Shown: positions 1 through 5,212, counted from the stretch's first letter. The stretch: DNA of 5,212 bases from CBDUQN01 sp965369375 (GCA_965369375.1 CBDUQN010000135.1:1-5212); one strand, 5' to 3'. Numbers and translations: made by a program. The notes: generated by a model not told the origin, from the letters alone.

Positions 1-65
1 CCCGCGCAGATCGCCGCGAACAGTGCTGTGAGAATGATCGTTTTGGTGCGTGGTGGTAGCTTCAT
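1..65 (-). CDS. Start of an exported protein, cut by the left window edge
   Basis: Only the first 21 codons lie inside the window, so the function cannot be read. The visible peptide begins MKLPPRTKTIILT and continues ALFAAICA. It has a basic N-terminus (K2, R6, K8) followed by a hydrophobic stretch, the beginning of a Sec signal peptide. A cysteine falls at residue 20 (AAIC), but isoleucine at -1 makes it a poor lipobox, so signal peptidase I cleavage further on is equally likely. The start was chosen because its ATG overlaps the TGA of the upstream NHL lipoprotein gene in a 4-base ATGA junction (bases 62-65), the same junction seen between the two preceding genes. No strong Shine-Dalgarno sequence precedes it, which fits translational coupling. 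It is probably the third gene of the operon. Confidence 0.7.
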   Translation of the reverse strand, partial: MKLPPRTKTIILTALFAAICA

Positions 66-2113
66 TGGATAGGCGCGAATTTCTGGATTCTCGAATTTCT
101 CGAATCGATCATGAAAATGGCACCGGTACGGCCGATTGCGACACCTTCCGGCCTGTCGAACTCTCCCTCACCGATTCCGCCGCTTCCGAGAAGTGTAACA
201 AAAGTGCCGGTCGATGTAAACTTTTGAAGGCGGTCGTTGCCGTAATCGATGACATAGACGTCTCCTGCTTCGTCGGCAGCGATGGCAATCGGGCAGTTGA
301 AGAGCCCTTCGGCGGTTCCGTAGGCGCCCCACGAATCCAGATATGCGCCTTCACTCGAGAATCTCTGAACCCGGTTGTTCCGGCATCCGGCCACGTAGAT
401 ATTACCGTAGTTATCGGCGGCGACCCCTCTCGGTGTGTCGAACTGACCCGGTCCACTCCCCTGCTCGCCCCATCCGGTGATGTAGACGCCCTCCGATGAG
501 AATTTCTGCACTCTGTGATTTCCGGTGTCCACGACATAGATGCTACCGCCCGGACCTGCGACGATACCGGTCGGCGATTCGAACTCTCCCGGGCCGTTTC
601 CCCGGTTTCCCCAAGAAGTGACAAACGCCGTGTCGGGCGCGAACTTCTGTATACGGTGGTTACCACTGTCGGTGACGTAGATATAACCGGCGCCGTCCAC
701 CGTCACACCGGTGGGGAGAACGAACTGTCCGTCACCCAGCCCCTCCCTGCCCCATTTGACGATAAATGTACTGTCCGGTGCGAATTTCTGTATCCGGCTG
801 TTCCTGCTGTCAGCCACGTAGAGGTTGCCATCGGTGTCTGTTGCGGCTCCGCGGGGATATGAGAACTGGCCGGGCCCTGAGCCTTCGGTTCCCCATAGGG
901 TCTCGAATATGTAGGAATCGGTAGCGTAGGGGCCCGTTCGTATCGTCGTATCGTAGAGTACGTCTGCCGGGGTGTACGGTCCCGGCCCCGATCCGAAACA
1001 ATCTGGGCGCAACTGGCAGGTTCCCGAATATCCGCCGGTGATCGTCCAATCCCAAACCGGCGGCGTCGCGGTATGAGCGGAGAATCCGGTATATGCGCGG
1101 TTGTCTACAGCAGCCGCGCATTCCCCGTACAGCTCTACGTTGAGTCGGGGGATGATGTGAAGTAGCAAGCCGCTCGTCTCTGCGTAATCGATGCAGCTAA
1201 GGGGGCCGGCGTCCAATGAGGGTTTGATCTCCCCGATATCGGTCCAGGTGCCGCGAGAGTAGTCAGCTCCCAGTTTCAGATCGTATTCGCCGCTGAAGCT
1301 GTTTGCGCAGTCTCCCACATAGGAGCCCGAGAACTCATATGCGATTCTAAGCTCGAGTTCGATGATCATTGTGATCGGGACGATCCCCATCCGGCCCACG
1401 AGCCTGTTACGTACAGTAGCGATGCGCATCTCTCCACCCGTTGATACCTCCGAGGGGATAACGGCGGTGATCGCGCAGGAGTAGGATAGTAAGCCCTCTG
1501 TGACGGAGCGGAATACCGTGACGGCATTGTCCATTAATCCCAGGCCTAGAGTGATGGCCGGATTGAACTCGACATAGCCCTCATCGATCATGATCGATGC
1601 AGGCAGCCCCTCGATCTCCCGCTCGAAGAGTGTGAGTCCGGAGAGGTCGATTCCGCCGCTTGTGAGAACCGCGCCGGGAGCGAGATCGATGCTGCCCTTT
1701 GCTTTTGTGATCTGCAAGGAACCGAAACCGACAGAAGAGACGAACTCCGTACCGCCCGAGATGACAGCGTCTGTGAGCTGACTGCGCGTGGTGTGAAGAA
1801 TCATCCTGCCGGCGGCTGTCTCGACCCCTGTGACGAGGCGCACATACCCCTCCCCTTCGGAGCCGATCAGAATATCGCCAACCTCGATATCGAGGGGATA
1901 TTCCACGATAGAAAACACATAGGTCGAATCCTCGATCTGTTCGAGTGTCATCGGGCTGTCATCGCCGATTATGACCACGTTCCGTTCCAGCCGTACCCAT
2001 GAGGATACTGCGGAAGGAGCGGTCGGGCTCTCCCCGTCGCAGCCGGAGACCGTTACACCAACGAGGATGGCGAGAACGGCCAGTGTTACGTATCTGAGAT
2101 ACTTCACGTTCAT
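62..2113 (-). CDS. Lipoprotein with C-terminal six-bladed NHL-repeat beta-propeller
   Basis: This predicted surface lipoprotein has 683 residues. The signal peptide (residues 1-24) ends in a clear lipobox, V-S-G-C, with the lipidated cysteine at 25, followed by a Ser/Pro/Thr-rich tether. Residues about 64-117 form a small beta-rich unit (IEVGDILIG, then GYVRLVTGVE) resembling N-terminal regions of other FCB lipoproteins; that resemblance is from memory. Residues 120-405 are beta-rich, with six cysteines (213, 269, 307, 332, 366, 372) that could make three disulfides. Residues 407-683 are six NHL repeats with an exact 47-residue period, the last one truncated. NHL propellers usually bind protein, RNA or carbohydrate; no catalytic residues are evident. 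The ATG at 2113 was preferred because it overlaps the upstream stop as ATGA. An in-frame ATG at 2134 has GAGGA directly abutting it and would add seven residues. The ligand is unknown. Confidence 0.93.
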   Translation of the reverse strand: MNVKYLRYVTLAVLAILVGVTVSGCDGESPTAPSAVSSWVRLERNVVIIGDDSPMTLEQIEDSTYVFSIVEYPLDIEVGDILIGSEGEGYVRLVTGVETAAGRMILHTTRSQLTDAVISGGTEFVSSVGFGSLQITKAKGSIDLAPGAVLTSGGIDLSGLTLFEREIEGLPASIMIDEGYVEFNPAITLGLGLMDNAVTVFRSVTEGLLSYSCAITAVIPSEVSTGGEMRIATVRNRLVGRMGIVPITMIIELELRIAYEFSGSYVGDCANSFSGEYDLKLGADYSRGTWTDIGEIKPSLDAGPLSCIDYAETSGLLLHIIPRLNVELYGECAAAVDNRAYTGFSAHTATPPVWDWTITGGYSGTCQLRPDCFGSGPGPYTPADVLYDTTIRTGPYATDSYIFETLWGTEGSGPGQFSYPRGAATDTDGNLYVADSRNSRIQKFAPDSTFIVKWGREGLGDGQFVLPTGVTVDGAGYIYVTDSGNHRIQKFAPDTAFVTSWGNRGNGPGEFESPTGIVAGPGGSIYVVDTGNHRVQKFSSEGVYITGWGEQGSGPGQFDTPRGVAADNYGNIYVAGCRNNRVQRFSSEGAYLDSWGAYGTAEGLFNCPIAIAADEAGDVYVIDYGNDRLQKFTSTGTFVTLLGSGGIGEGEFDRPEGVAIGRTGAIFMIDSRNSRIQKFAPIQ
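65..895 (-). repeat. Six tandem 141-bp units encoding NHL propeller blades
   Basis: Reading on the minus strand, the units begin at 895, 754, 613, 472, 331 and 190. Each opens with (W/L)G and contains GPGQF-like, PxGVA-like, (I/V)YV-(A/T/V)D and N-RIQKF-like blocks. The first five units are exactly 47 codons and the sixth is 42 codons, ending at the stop. The units are similar mainly in protein; the DNA has diverged. Unit 4 (472-332) has glycine where the others have the conserved aspartate of the YVAD block, and unit 5 (331-191) is the most divergent. Confidence 0.95.
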
Positions 2114-3972
2114 TGCGCTTTCGCTATACCCCATTCCTCGAATACGACCCGTACGATGCTGTCTACGGCTGCCCGTTCGAAGAACCAGAGAGGGAATCCG
2201 AAGTGAAGACTCGGCGCCGCGACCGCAAGGCCCGATGCCACCTGGGGTACGACATCCTCGTGTCTCGTCACCCAGAGCGCGATAGTGCAGTCGTTGAGGA
2301 CCGAGTACTCGCTCTTTGCCTTCATGCGGTAGATCGGATGGAAGCAGTACTGCGAGATCTCGCCCTTTCGCTGCATCCAGTATTCGGGATCGTAGACCTC
2401 GACGTATGTGAATCCGCCCACTATGCCGGTCGAATCGGGATCGAAGTACCTGCCCGGCTGTATGATCTCTTCCCAGAGTTCGAGGCGGGAGGGAAGGCCG
2501 TGGTGTGACGTGGTGTATCGGTCCGTCTCATCTCGATATGCATGCGTCATGACGTCGAAATGGTACGGATACCGGTAGGGCATGTCGTCGTCATCCCGAA
2601 GCGAGCCCTGCACCTTGTCCAGCATCGTGACGCAGTAGTCATTATAGGGAAAGCTCAGGATTCCACTCGGATCCCCGTCGCAACGGTCGGAGTTGCCGGT
2701 GAGCTCGCACTCGATGGACATCGGAAAGACCCTCGCCTGCGGGGCGAGCATGGCGGAGAGCCCGCCGTCCAGGTCGCTGCGTCCGAGCGTCCAGAGGTGT
2801 CCTCCCTTCATCAGGAAGATGGGGAGGTAATTGACCGCGAGCCGGCTGTCCTGGCCGATATCGCTCTCCGGTGTGAAGTAGATCAGTGCCGGCCAGGCGC
2901 AATCAGAGGCGTTGTATGTCCAGATGATGTTCTTGTAGTTGCCGATCTCGTCGATGGACGGCGGCCGCAGGCTATTCTGCTGCGTGTCGTACACATCGAG
3001 AATGGGATCGAAGCCTTCGGCCCTCGTACAGATATCGGTCCAGAAGAGATCGTGTTGCGCCTCGGTCGGTATTGCCCAGATAGTCTGGGTGAAATTGGCC
3101 GAGGGGAAGTCGTCGACCCAGAGAAGGTTTCTCTCCATCGGCCAGGGAATGACGGTGATCTCGACTCCGCCCCTCGTTACCTTGCCTGCCTGATCGATCG
3201 CCTCTATGTAGAGGGTGTGGACTCCCGCGTGGAATGTAGTCTCGATCGAGCTCGTGCAGTTGGAGAGATAGGGCGCGTCCCATGCTTCGAAGTCGGGTAT
3301 GTCCCATCCGTACCGGTATCCGGCGATCTCGCCTCCGTACGAGCTGGCGTCGGCGATCCATTTGAAAGTGAGCGGCACGCCGGGGGGCAGCTCCCGCTCC
3401 AGGGGGAAGAGGGATATGCCGATGAACTTATCTCCCCTGAGGATCGGTTCGTAGAGTTTCAGCGTCGGCCCGACAGGATTGGTAACGCCGAATTTCCGCG
3501 CGTTGATCTGTGTGCTGAAGGCTGTCGTAACCTGCTCCTTGTCATCCATCGCCTGGACGGCGAATATGTGGTACCTGCCGAGCGTTACCTCCTCGTCATC
3601 GCCGATGATCGTCATCTGGCCCGATCCGTCTGGAGCGTCGAACGGCTTCCATCCGGACCACCGGTCCGCATACCGCCAGGGATTGTTGTTCATGTCGCCG
3701 AGCAGGTTGAAACCGGGGTTGTATTCTCCTGTCGTATCGATGATCTGGGTGAAGATATGCCTGACGTGGCTTATCAAGGTTCCATCCCCTTCGCGCCACC
3801 GGAAGATCGTGTACTGGGAGTAGAAGGGGGTGTTCACCGAAGTGGAGGGCTGCTCGATCACAACGTATGGCTCGGGCAGCTGCGGAGTCGGCTGAACCGA
3901 CGATTCGTTGCAGGCTGGGAGCGCCGATAAAAAAAGCGCTCCCAGGAGGTATGTGCCGGTCGCAGTGCGCAT
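2110..3972 (-). CDS. Large predicted lipoprotein with beta-sandwich-like modules and a C-terminal alpha/beta domain
   Basis: The 620-residue protein is not recognised as a named family. The signal peptide ends LSALPAC, an acceptable lipobox with cysteine 21 lipidated, followed by a Pro/Gln/Ser-rich tether. Residues about 36-155 and 170-275 look like Ig/FnIII-type beta-sandwiches: GRYHIFAVQAMDD and HTLYIEAIDQAGKV have the usual closing-strand pattern. Residues 282-620 begin NLLWVDDFPS and contain YKNIIWTYN (346-354), FLMKGGHLWTLG (386-397) and GFPLWFFERAAVDSIVRVVF (592-611). This order resembles Rossmann-like, class-I-amidotransferase-type folds, but no catalytic Cys-His pair can be assigned. 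Eight cysteines beyond Cys21 would allow disulfides outside the cytoplasm. The ATG at 3972 was chosen over the in-frame one at 4038 because the shorter form begins with a signal peptide, has GAGGA ten bases upstream (3983-3987), and lies downstream of a promoter. It is first in the operon and overlaps the NHL lipoprotein gene by ATGA. Confidence 0.88.
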   Translation of the reverse strand: MRTATGTYLLGALFLSALPACNESSVQPTPQLPEPYVVIEQPSTSVNTPFYSQYTIFRWREGDGTLISHVRHIFTQIIDTTGEYNPGFNLLGDMNNNPWRYADRWSGWKPFDAPDGSGQMTIIGDDEEVTLGRYHIFAVQAMDDKEQVTTAFSTQINARKFGVTNPVGPTLKLYEPILRGDKFIGISLFPLERELPPGVPLTFKWIADASSYGGEIAGYRYGWDIPDFEAWDAPYLSNCTSSIETTFHAGVHTLYIEAIDQAGKVTRGGVEITVIPWPMERNLLWVDDFPSANFTQTIWAIPTEAQHDLFWTDICTRAEGFDPILDVYDTQQNSLRPPSIDEIGNYKNIIWTYNASDCAWPALIYFTPESDIGQDSRLAVNYLPIFLMKGGHLWTLGRSDLDGGLSAMLAPQARVFPMSIECELTGNSDRCDGDPSGILSFPYNDYCVTMLDKVQGSLRDDDDMPYRYPYHFDVMTHAYRDETDRYTTSHHGLPSRLELWEEIIQPGRYFDPDSTGIVGGFTYVEVYDPEYWMQRKGEISQYCFHPIYRMKAKSEYSVLNDCTIALWVTRHEDVVPQVASGLAVAAPSLHFGFPLWFFERAAVDSIVRVVFEEWGIAKAQ

Positions 3973-4008
3973 GGACGGGTATTCCTCGTTAGTGGGGCGG
4001 GCTACTGT

Positions 4009-4037
4009 AGTATACGCGGATAGTAAGCGGATTTCCA
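4009..4037 (-). promoter_or_regulatory. Putative sigma70-type promoter of the lipoprotein operon
   Basis: On the minus strand, TGGAAA (4037-4032, 4 of 6 to the -35 consensus) is separated by exactly 17 bases from TATACT (4014-4009, 5 of 6 to the -10 consensus). Transcription would begin near 4002, giving a 5' leader of roughly 30 bases with GAGGA at 3987-3983 before the ATG at 3972. This placement also argues against the upstream ATG at 4038. The spacer contains two GCGGAT copies read on the plus strand (4016-4021 and 4027-4032), 11 bases apart. The assignment is by eye and assumes a primary sigma factor with the common consensus. Confidence 0.45.
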
Positions 4038-4110
4038 CAAAAGAGAGCTAAGCCTCTTGCCGGCACTTTTCAAAAAAACAGGATAACGATGATTTTCGGC
4101 TGACGGGACG

Positions 4111-4139
4111 ATTATATCGGAAGGGGATAGTTCTCTTGA
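4111..4139 (-). promoter_or_regulatory. Possible second, upstream promoter of the lipoprotein operon
   Basis: A perfect TATAAT lies on the minus strand at 4116-4111, with TCAAGA (4139-4134, only 3 of 6 to the -35 consensus) 17 bases upstream. Transcription would start near 4104 and give a leader of about 130 bases. It lies immediately downstream, on the same strand, of a terminator-like hairpin, so it would be insulated from upstream transcription. The weak -35 makes this tentative. Confidence 0.25.
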
Positions 4140-4150
4140 TGTACCAGTGA

Positions 4151-4207
4151 GGATAAAAAGAAACAGGGGAGATGCATTTACAAAAGATGTCTTGTGCAAT
4201 TCCCCTG
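4151..4207 (-). terminator. Minus-strand intrinsic terminator-like hairpin with no visible upstream gene
   Basis: On the minus strand CAGGGGA (4207-4201) pairs perfectly with TCCCCTG (4170-4164). After a two-base internal mismatch, TGCA-type pairing continues (4197-4194 region with 4176-4174), and the apex can form a further ACAAGA/TTTTGT helix. The stem is followed on the minus strand by TTTCTTTTTATCC (4163-4151). On the plus strand no T run follows, so the orientation is minus. No convincing minus-strand gene ends just before it. Confidence 0.6.
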
Positions 4208-4450
4208 CTCCGCGCTTCTGGATTGTTACGGGAAGTATATGAATACGGACCCCTCATGTCTATAAGGTGGATATACTAATTTTTAGATCGATGATTCAGG
4301 TGTTAAGGCATTAGTTCTTTTGAAATTGTGCCGCTCCCGGCCGCGTCCAAAAAACAGGCCCTCGTCGCTCCATTTCGAAGCTCGATTCCACACACATCAA
4401 AATGAGTTTCCCGTTACGGGTCTTTTTTAGTGCTTGTTGTTATTCATACA

Positions 4451-4458
4451 AGAGGGGG
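4451..4458 (+). promoter_or_regulatory. Ribosome binding site deciding the start of the small secreted protein
   Basis: AGAGGGGG is purine-rich and lies five bases before the ATG at 4464. It makes that ATG, not the in-frame ATG at 4434, the likely start, in agreement with the signal peptide. Confidence 0.7.
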
Positions 4459-4463
4459 CTGGA

Positions 4464-4703
4464 ATGCAGCGCTATAAATCGGTTGTGACTCTCGGGCTGC
4501 TGTTGATTGCCGTTTTTCTCTTCTTTGCGCCGGCATTCGCCGAGCATCCATGGGTCGAGGGCCGCGGTAAGGGAAATAACGCGGAGGACCTGCTCGACGA
4601 GCATCCATGGGTCGACCATCCAGGCAAGGGCCGAGGTGGAGCGGCAGAGGGCCTCGACTGGATGACTTATCTCCGTTCATGCTTGCGCTGGCTCTACAGG
4701 TAA
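4464..4703 (+). CDS. Small secreted protein with two EHPWV repeat units
   Basis: This 79-residue protein is not recognised. Residues 1-26 form a strong Sec signal peptide: Q-R-Y-K basic start, a long Leu/Ile/Val/Phe core, and A-F-A before the predicted cut at 26/27. The mature part is 53 residues. It starts with two units of about 19 residues, EHPWVEGRGKGNN (from 27) and EHPWVDHPGKGRGG (from 46), then a short Trp/Leu/Arg-rich tail, LDWMTYLRSCLRWLYR (64-79), that could form a cationic amphipathic helix with one cysteine (C73). The ATG at 4464 was chosen because AGAGGGGG (4451-4458) sits at the right distance and the signal peptide starts there; an in-frame ATG at 4434 lacks this. It stands alone, with a strong terminator 36 bases after the stop. 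A structural, peptide-like or signalling role is possible but nothing proves one. Confidence 0.82.
   Translation: MQRYKSVVTLGLLLIAVFLFFAPAFAEHPWVEGRGKGNNAEDLLDEHPWVDHPGKGRGGAAEGLDWMTYLRSCLRWLYR
4541..4615 (+). repeat. Pair of exact 18-bp direct repeats inside the small secreted protein gene
   Basis: CGAGCATCCATGGGTCGA occurs at 4541-4558 and again at 4598-4615, 57 bases (19 codons) apart and in the same frame, encoding EHPWV each time. The flanking bases differ on both sides. The exact codon identity points to either recent duplication or strong constraint on the motif. Confidence 0.95.
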
Positions 4704-4738
4704 TTGCTGCTTGACAGCTGTACATGTTTTAAAATATC

Positions 4739-4778
4739 TCGCGCTCACCCGGATGTACGAGTGAGCGCGATTTTTATT
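4739..4778 (+). terminator. Strong intrinsic terminator between convergent genes
   Basis: TCGCGCTCAC (4739-4748) and GTGAGCGCGA (4761-4770) form a perfect 10-bp stem around a 12-base loop, followed by TTTTTATT on the plus strand. It ends the small secreted protein transcript 36 bases after its stop. On the minus strand the same stem is followed by GATATTTTAAAAC, a weaker U-rich tail, so it may also stop the T9SS cargo gene that comes from the right. Confidence 0.9.
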
Positions 4779-4851
4779 AGCGGTGCACTATCGAGCGGCT
4801 CTGCACATTTTCTTATCGATGCGCCGCCGGCCTAAATTGGAGCGAGAGCCG

Positions 4852-5212
4852 TTACCGCAGCAGCAACATCTTCCTGATTTCGGTTTGTTTTCCCGCTTTA
4901 AACCGAAGGAAATAAACGCCCGAGGATACTTGCTTGCCGTGCGTATCCTTGCCGTCCCATGTGGCCTCTTTGTTTCCTTGTTCAAGATGCTCATCTACGA
5001 GCACATGTACCAGGCGACCTGTTACGCTATATACGGCTATCTTCACGTCAACCGCGTATGGCAGGTAGTATTTGATATTTGTCGACGGATTGAACGGATT
5101 CGGATAATTTTGGTAAAGTGTGAGAGGCAGCTCCGGCACGGTAACCGGATCCGTTTCGAAGAGAAGCCACCTGTCGTCCTCGATCTCAAATTCGACGCGA
5201 TATGTATACGCC
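4852..5212 (-). CDS. C-terminal end of a T9SS cargo protein (type A sorting domain), cut by the right edge
   Basis: The frame stays open to the right edge, so only the last 119 residues are visible; the catalytic or binding part lies outside. The fragment begins AYTYRVEFEIEDDRW, the tail of a beta-rich domain, then a linker (TDPVTVPELP). The last roughly 90 residues match the type A T9SS C-terminal sorting domain, which also has a FlgD-like Ig fold: LYQNYPNPFNPSTNIKYYLP, then VYSVTGRLV, WDGKDTHGKQVSSGVYFLRF, AGKQTEIRKMLLLR. In this family the domain directs export across the outer membrane and is usually removed when the cargo is attached to the surface or released. A GTG at 5139 is in frame but is not a believable start because the homology and frame run through it. 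It is convergent with the small secreted protein gene. Confidence 0.92.
   Translation of the reverse strand, partial: AYTYRVEFEIEDDRWLLFETDPVTVPELPLTLYQNYPNPFNPSTNIKYYLPYAVDVKIAVYSVTGRLVHVLVDEHLEQGNKEATWDGKDTHGKQVSSGVYFLRFKAGKQTEIRKMLLLR

Larger units (their letters stand above)
3973..4463. other. Divergent intergenic region of 491 bp
   Basis: The region separates the minus-strand lipoprotein operon from the plus-strand small secreted protein gene and is visibly richer in A and T than the flanking genes. It holds the two candidate operon promoters (4009-4037 and 4111-4139) and the minus-strand terminator-like hairpin (4151-4207). About 35 bases before the plus-strand gene it also has a short CCCG-TTA-CGGG hairpin with a T run (4410-4428). 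Open frames inside it are short, lack good ribosome binding sites and cross the hairpin. No convincing plus-strand promoter, tRNA or known riboswitch motif was found. Confidence 0.75.

Noticed and set aside
50..499. Plus-strand open frame of 149 codons opposite the propeller blades
   Set aside because: It runs antisense to clear NHL repeats; its length follows from the regular codon pattern of the opposite strand.
2110..2134. ATG at 2134 as the start of the NHL lipoprotein
   Set aside because: GAGGA directly abuts it, it would make a 25-base overlap with the upstream gene, and it adds seven polar residues before the signal peptide. The ATG at 2113 gives an ATGA junction matching the next gene boundary.
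2542..3930. Plus-strand open frame of 462 codons opposite the 620-residue lipoprotein gene
   Set aside because: It is fully antisense to a gene with a signal peptide and lipobox and a believable domain order. Its predicted protein shows no signal, domain or repeat and is rich in Val, Arg and Glu, as expected for an antisense shadow in GC-rich coding DNA.
4002..4257. Two overlapping minus-strand frames of 65 and 69 codons upstream of the lipoprotein operon
   Set aside because: They overlap each other, cross the terminator-like hairpin and the candidate promoters, lack a good ribosome binding site, and their composition does not look like protein.
4311..4397. Minus-strand frame of 28 codons starting at 4397 upstream of the orphan terminator
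   Set aside because: It is too short to judge, has no well-placed Shine-Dalgarno sequence, and has no recognisable signal or motif. It remains only a possibility if a minus-strand transcript is shown.
4711..4740. Perfect TTGACA on the plus strand just after the small protein gene
   Set aside because: At 16-18 base spacing the best -10 match is TATCTC (3 of 6), and the terminator hairpin follows at once, so a useful promoter here is unlikely.
4852..5139. GTG at 5139 as the start of a free-standing 95-residue sorting-domain protein
   Set aside because: The frame continues open to the right edge with plausible protein sequence, and type A sorting domains are found at the C-terminus of larger cargo proteins.

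Overview
The window looks like a chromosomal piece of an uncultured bacterium of the FCB superphylum (Bacteroidetes/Ignavibacteria/KSB1/Latescibacteria/Eisenbacteria-like). The main evidence is the gene cut by the right edge. It ends in a type IX secretion (T9SS) type A sorting domain with the lineage-typical LYQNYPNPFNPST start and SGVYF / KMLL end. Two neighbouring large genes encode lipoproteins. No rRNA, tRNA, transposase, CRISPR or phage gene is visible.

Layout. (1) Bases 1-3972, minus strand: a tightly coupled operon of exported proteins. It runs from a 620-residue lipoprotein (3972 to 2110), through a 683-residue lipoprotein with a C-terminal six-bladed NHL propeller (2113 to 62), into a third gene of which only the start codon and signal peptide are inside the window (65 to the left edge). 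Both gene junctions are 4-base ATGA stop/start overlaps, and neither downstream start has a good Shine-Dalgarno sequence, so translation is probably coupled. (2) Bases 3973-4463: a 491-bp, relatively AT-rich divergent intergenic region. It holds a plausible sigma70-type promoter for the operon, a second weaker one, and a minus-strand hairpin with a T tract that has no visible gene to terminate. (3) Bases 4464-4703, plus strand: a small secreted protein with a 26-residue Sec signal peptide and a mature part of 53 residues containing two EHPWV units. (4) Bases 4739-4778: a strong intrinsic terminator between convergent genes. (5) Bases 4852-5212, minus strand: the C-terminal end of the T9SS cargo protein.

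Every gene seen here is predicted to be exported: two lipoproteins, two Sec-signal proteins (one cut by the edge) and one T9SS cargo. The window therefore reads as a cell-surface locus. The biochemical roles are not known. The NHL propeller suggests binding to protein, glycan or nucleic acid rather than catalysis, and the 620-residue lipoprotein has beta-sandwich-like modules followed by an alpha/beta domain with no recognised catalytic motif. The most unusual items are the small EHPWV protein, the orphan minus-strand terminator and the exact 47-residue propeller with apparent velcro closure.
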